Shown here one piece after another: positions 63,310 to 64,000 of a stretch of 64,000 nucleotides of DNA. The position numbers were made by a program, and so were the translations under genes. The notes beneath the pieces are model-generated. The model did not search any database. It was not told the DNA's origin and saw only the letters and a program-made list of their open reading frames with translations. Every line of letters starts with the position of its first letter. Positions within the stretch are counted from its first letter, which is position 1. Source of the DNA: Clostridiales bacterium (GTDB lineage Bacteria > Bacillota > Sulfobacillia > RBS10-35); contig JAHHQG010000030.1 in the NCBI GenBank assembly GCA_018729555.1, forward strand, positions 1-64,000, read 5' to 3'.

Positions 63310-64000
63310 ATGCCTTACCTGGGAGCCTTGAAAGTCGCCCTGTCCAAGCTGAATCCCCTCTACCTTTGGCGAAACCCCGTCCTTTTGACGGTGGAAGCCG
63401 GAGCCCTCTGGGCCACCTACGAAGCCCTCTTTACCCCCCAGGGCGGCCCCTTCCCCCTCCTCGTCGCCGTCATCCTCTGGCTGACGGTGCTCCTCGGCAC
63501 CTGGGCCGAATCCTTGGCCGAAGCCCAGGGCAAGGCCCGGGCGGAAAGCCTCCGGCGCACCCGCCAGGAAACCATGGCCAAAAAGCTGACGGGGAAGGAC
63601 CGGGAGTACCGGCTGGTGCCGGCCTCCAGCCTGCGGAAGGGGGACCGGGTCCTGGTGGAAGCCGGCGACATCATCCCCGGCGACGGCACCGTCCTGGAGG
63701 GCATCGCCACCGTGGACGAATCGGCCATCACCGGTGAATCGGCCCCCGTTCTCAAAGAACCGGGAACCGACGTGGCTTCCAGCGTCACCGCCGGCACCCA
63801 GGTGGTGAGCGACTGGCTCATCATCCAGATCGACGTCAACCCGGGGGAAAGCTACCTGGACCACATGATCCGCCTGGTGGAAGGCGCCACCCGCAAGCCC
63901 ACCCCCAACGAACAGGCCCTCCAGGTCCTCCTCGTCGCCCTCACCCTCATCTTCGCCCTGGTGGTGCTGACCCTCTGGCCCTTGGCCCGCTTCCTCGGGG
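63310..64000 (+). CDS. kdpB: Potassium-transporting ATPase catalytic subunit (partial)
   Basis: P-type ATPase subunit of the Kdp pump; the first 230 residues are present before the window ends. Two N-terminal helices (LLTVEAGALWATYEALF and FPLLVAVILWLTVLLGTWAESLAEAQGKARAESLR) come first. The actuator domain follows with VPASSLRKGDRVLVEAGDIIPGDGTVLEGIATVDESAITGESAPV (the SGES/TGES-type loop). The next helix is LLVALTLIFALVVLTLW. ATG 63310 has AAAGGAGG 8 bases upstream. The phosphorylation motif DKTGT lies beyond the edge. Confidence 0.95.
   Translation, partial: MPYLGALKVALSKLNPLYLWRNPVLLTVEAGALWATYEALFTPQGGPFPLLVAVILWLTVLLGTWAESLAEAQGKARAESLRRTRQETMAKKLTGKDREYRLVPASSLRKGDRVLVEAGDIIPGDGTVLEGIATVDESAITGESAPVLKEPGTDVASSVTAGTQVVSDWLIIQIDVNPGESYLDHMIRLVEGATRKPTPNEQALQVLLVALTLIFALVVLTLWPLARFLG

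Noticed and set aside
1-64000. CRISPR array, rRNA genes, prophage or integrase-attachment sites
   Set aside because: Searched for by eye; no regularly spaced repeats, rRNA sequence, integrase or phage structural genes were seen.

Overview
This is a GC-rich (by eye about 65%), gene-dense bacterial chromosome segment. It carries a YtxC-type sporulation protein, diaminopimelate dehydrogenase, strong Shine-Dalgarno sites with many GTG/TTG starts, and a class-E (CCG-domain) succinate dehydrogenase. Together these point to a high-GC, probably thermophilic, spore-forming member of the Bacillota. Genus cannot be fixed from the window.

Layout. 1-5.1 kb: truncated oligopeptide-binding lipoprotein, an 890-bp stretch without a convincing gene, lipoate ligase, then a BMP-type binding lipoprotein followed by a nucleoside hydrolase. 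5.1-19.7 kb: one long leftward gene train. Reading with transcription it runs ytxC, class I aminotransferase, DapA-like aldolase, hpaG, hpaE, hpaB, hpaC, hpaD, S9 peptidase, PfpI-like protein, class V aminotransferase, thrS, folE. Its core is a 4-hydroxyphenylacetate (homoprotocatechuate) meta-cleavage pathway. 19.7-23.5 kb (rightward): thioesterase, a cytochrome b/molybdopterin oxidoreductase fusion, an M24 peptidase-like protein and 3-hydroxyacyl-CoA dehydrogenase. 23.6-29.3 kb: mixed small genes, a 255-bp IS200/IS605-like element that encodes a highly structured RNA but no protein, a fluoride riboswitch with crcB, and a cold-shock gene. 29.4-33.0 kb: sdhA-sdhB-sdhE. 33.2-37.8 kb: moxR/DUF58/transglutaminase operon followed by pspA, meeting the convergent htpX-pspAB pair. 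39.4-41.9 kb: unknown gene, M20 deacylase, rhomboid protease. 41.9-53.3 kb: a leftward train including a degenerate GGDEF protein, acyl-CoA dehydrogenase, thioredoxin reductase, an unusual membrane M28 peptidase, an amine oxidoreductase, MBL hydrolase, DUF3048 lipoprotein, parvulin, HD hydrolase and a penicillin acylase. 53.4-57.8 kb: two tRNA-Leu genes, lytic transglycosylase, coaE and a second, paralogous penicillin acylase. 57.9-60.0 kb: an insertion-sequence graveyard. 60.1-64 kb: a KdpD-like kinase lacking its phosphoacceptor His, kdpA and a partial kdpB.

The candidates I rate highest for something new are the orphan structured element at 24.47-24.73 kb and the kinase-dead KdpD whose start codon lies in a ribosome-site-sequestering hairpin. 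Next come the M28 peptidase with membrane helices inserted inside its catalytic fold, the cytochrome b/molybdoenzyme fusion with no canonical start codon, and the hpa cluster that uses a DapA-type aldolase and lacks recognisable hpaF and hpaH genes.
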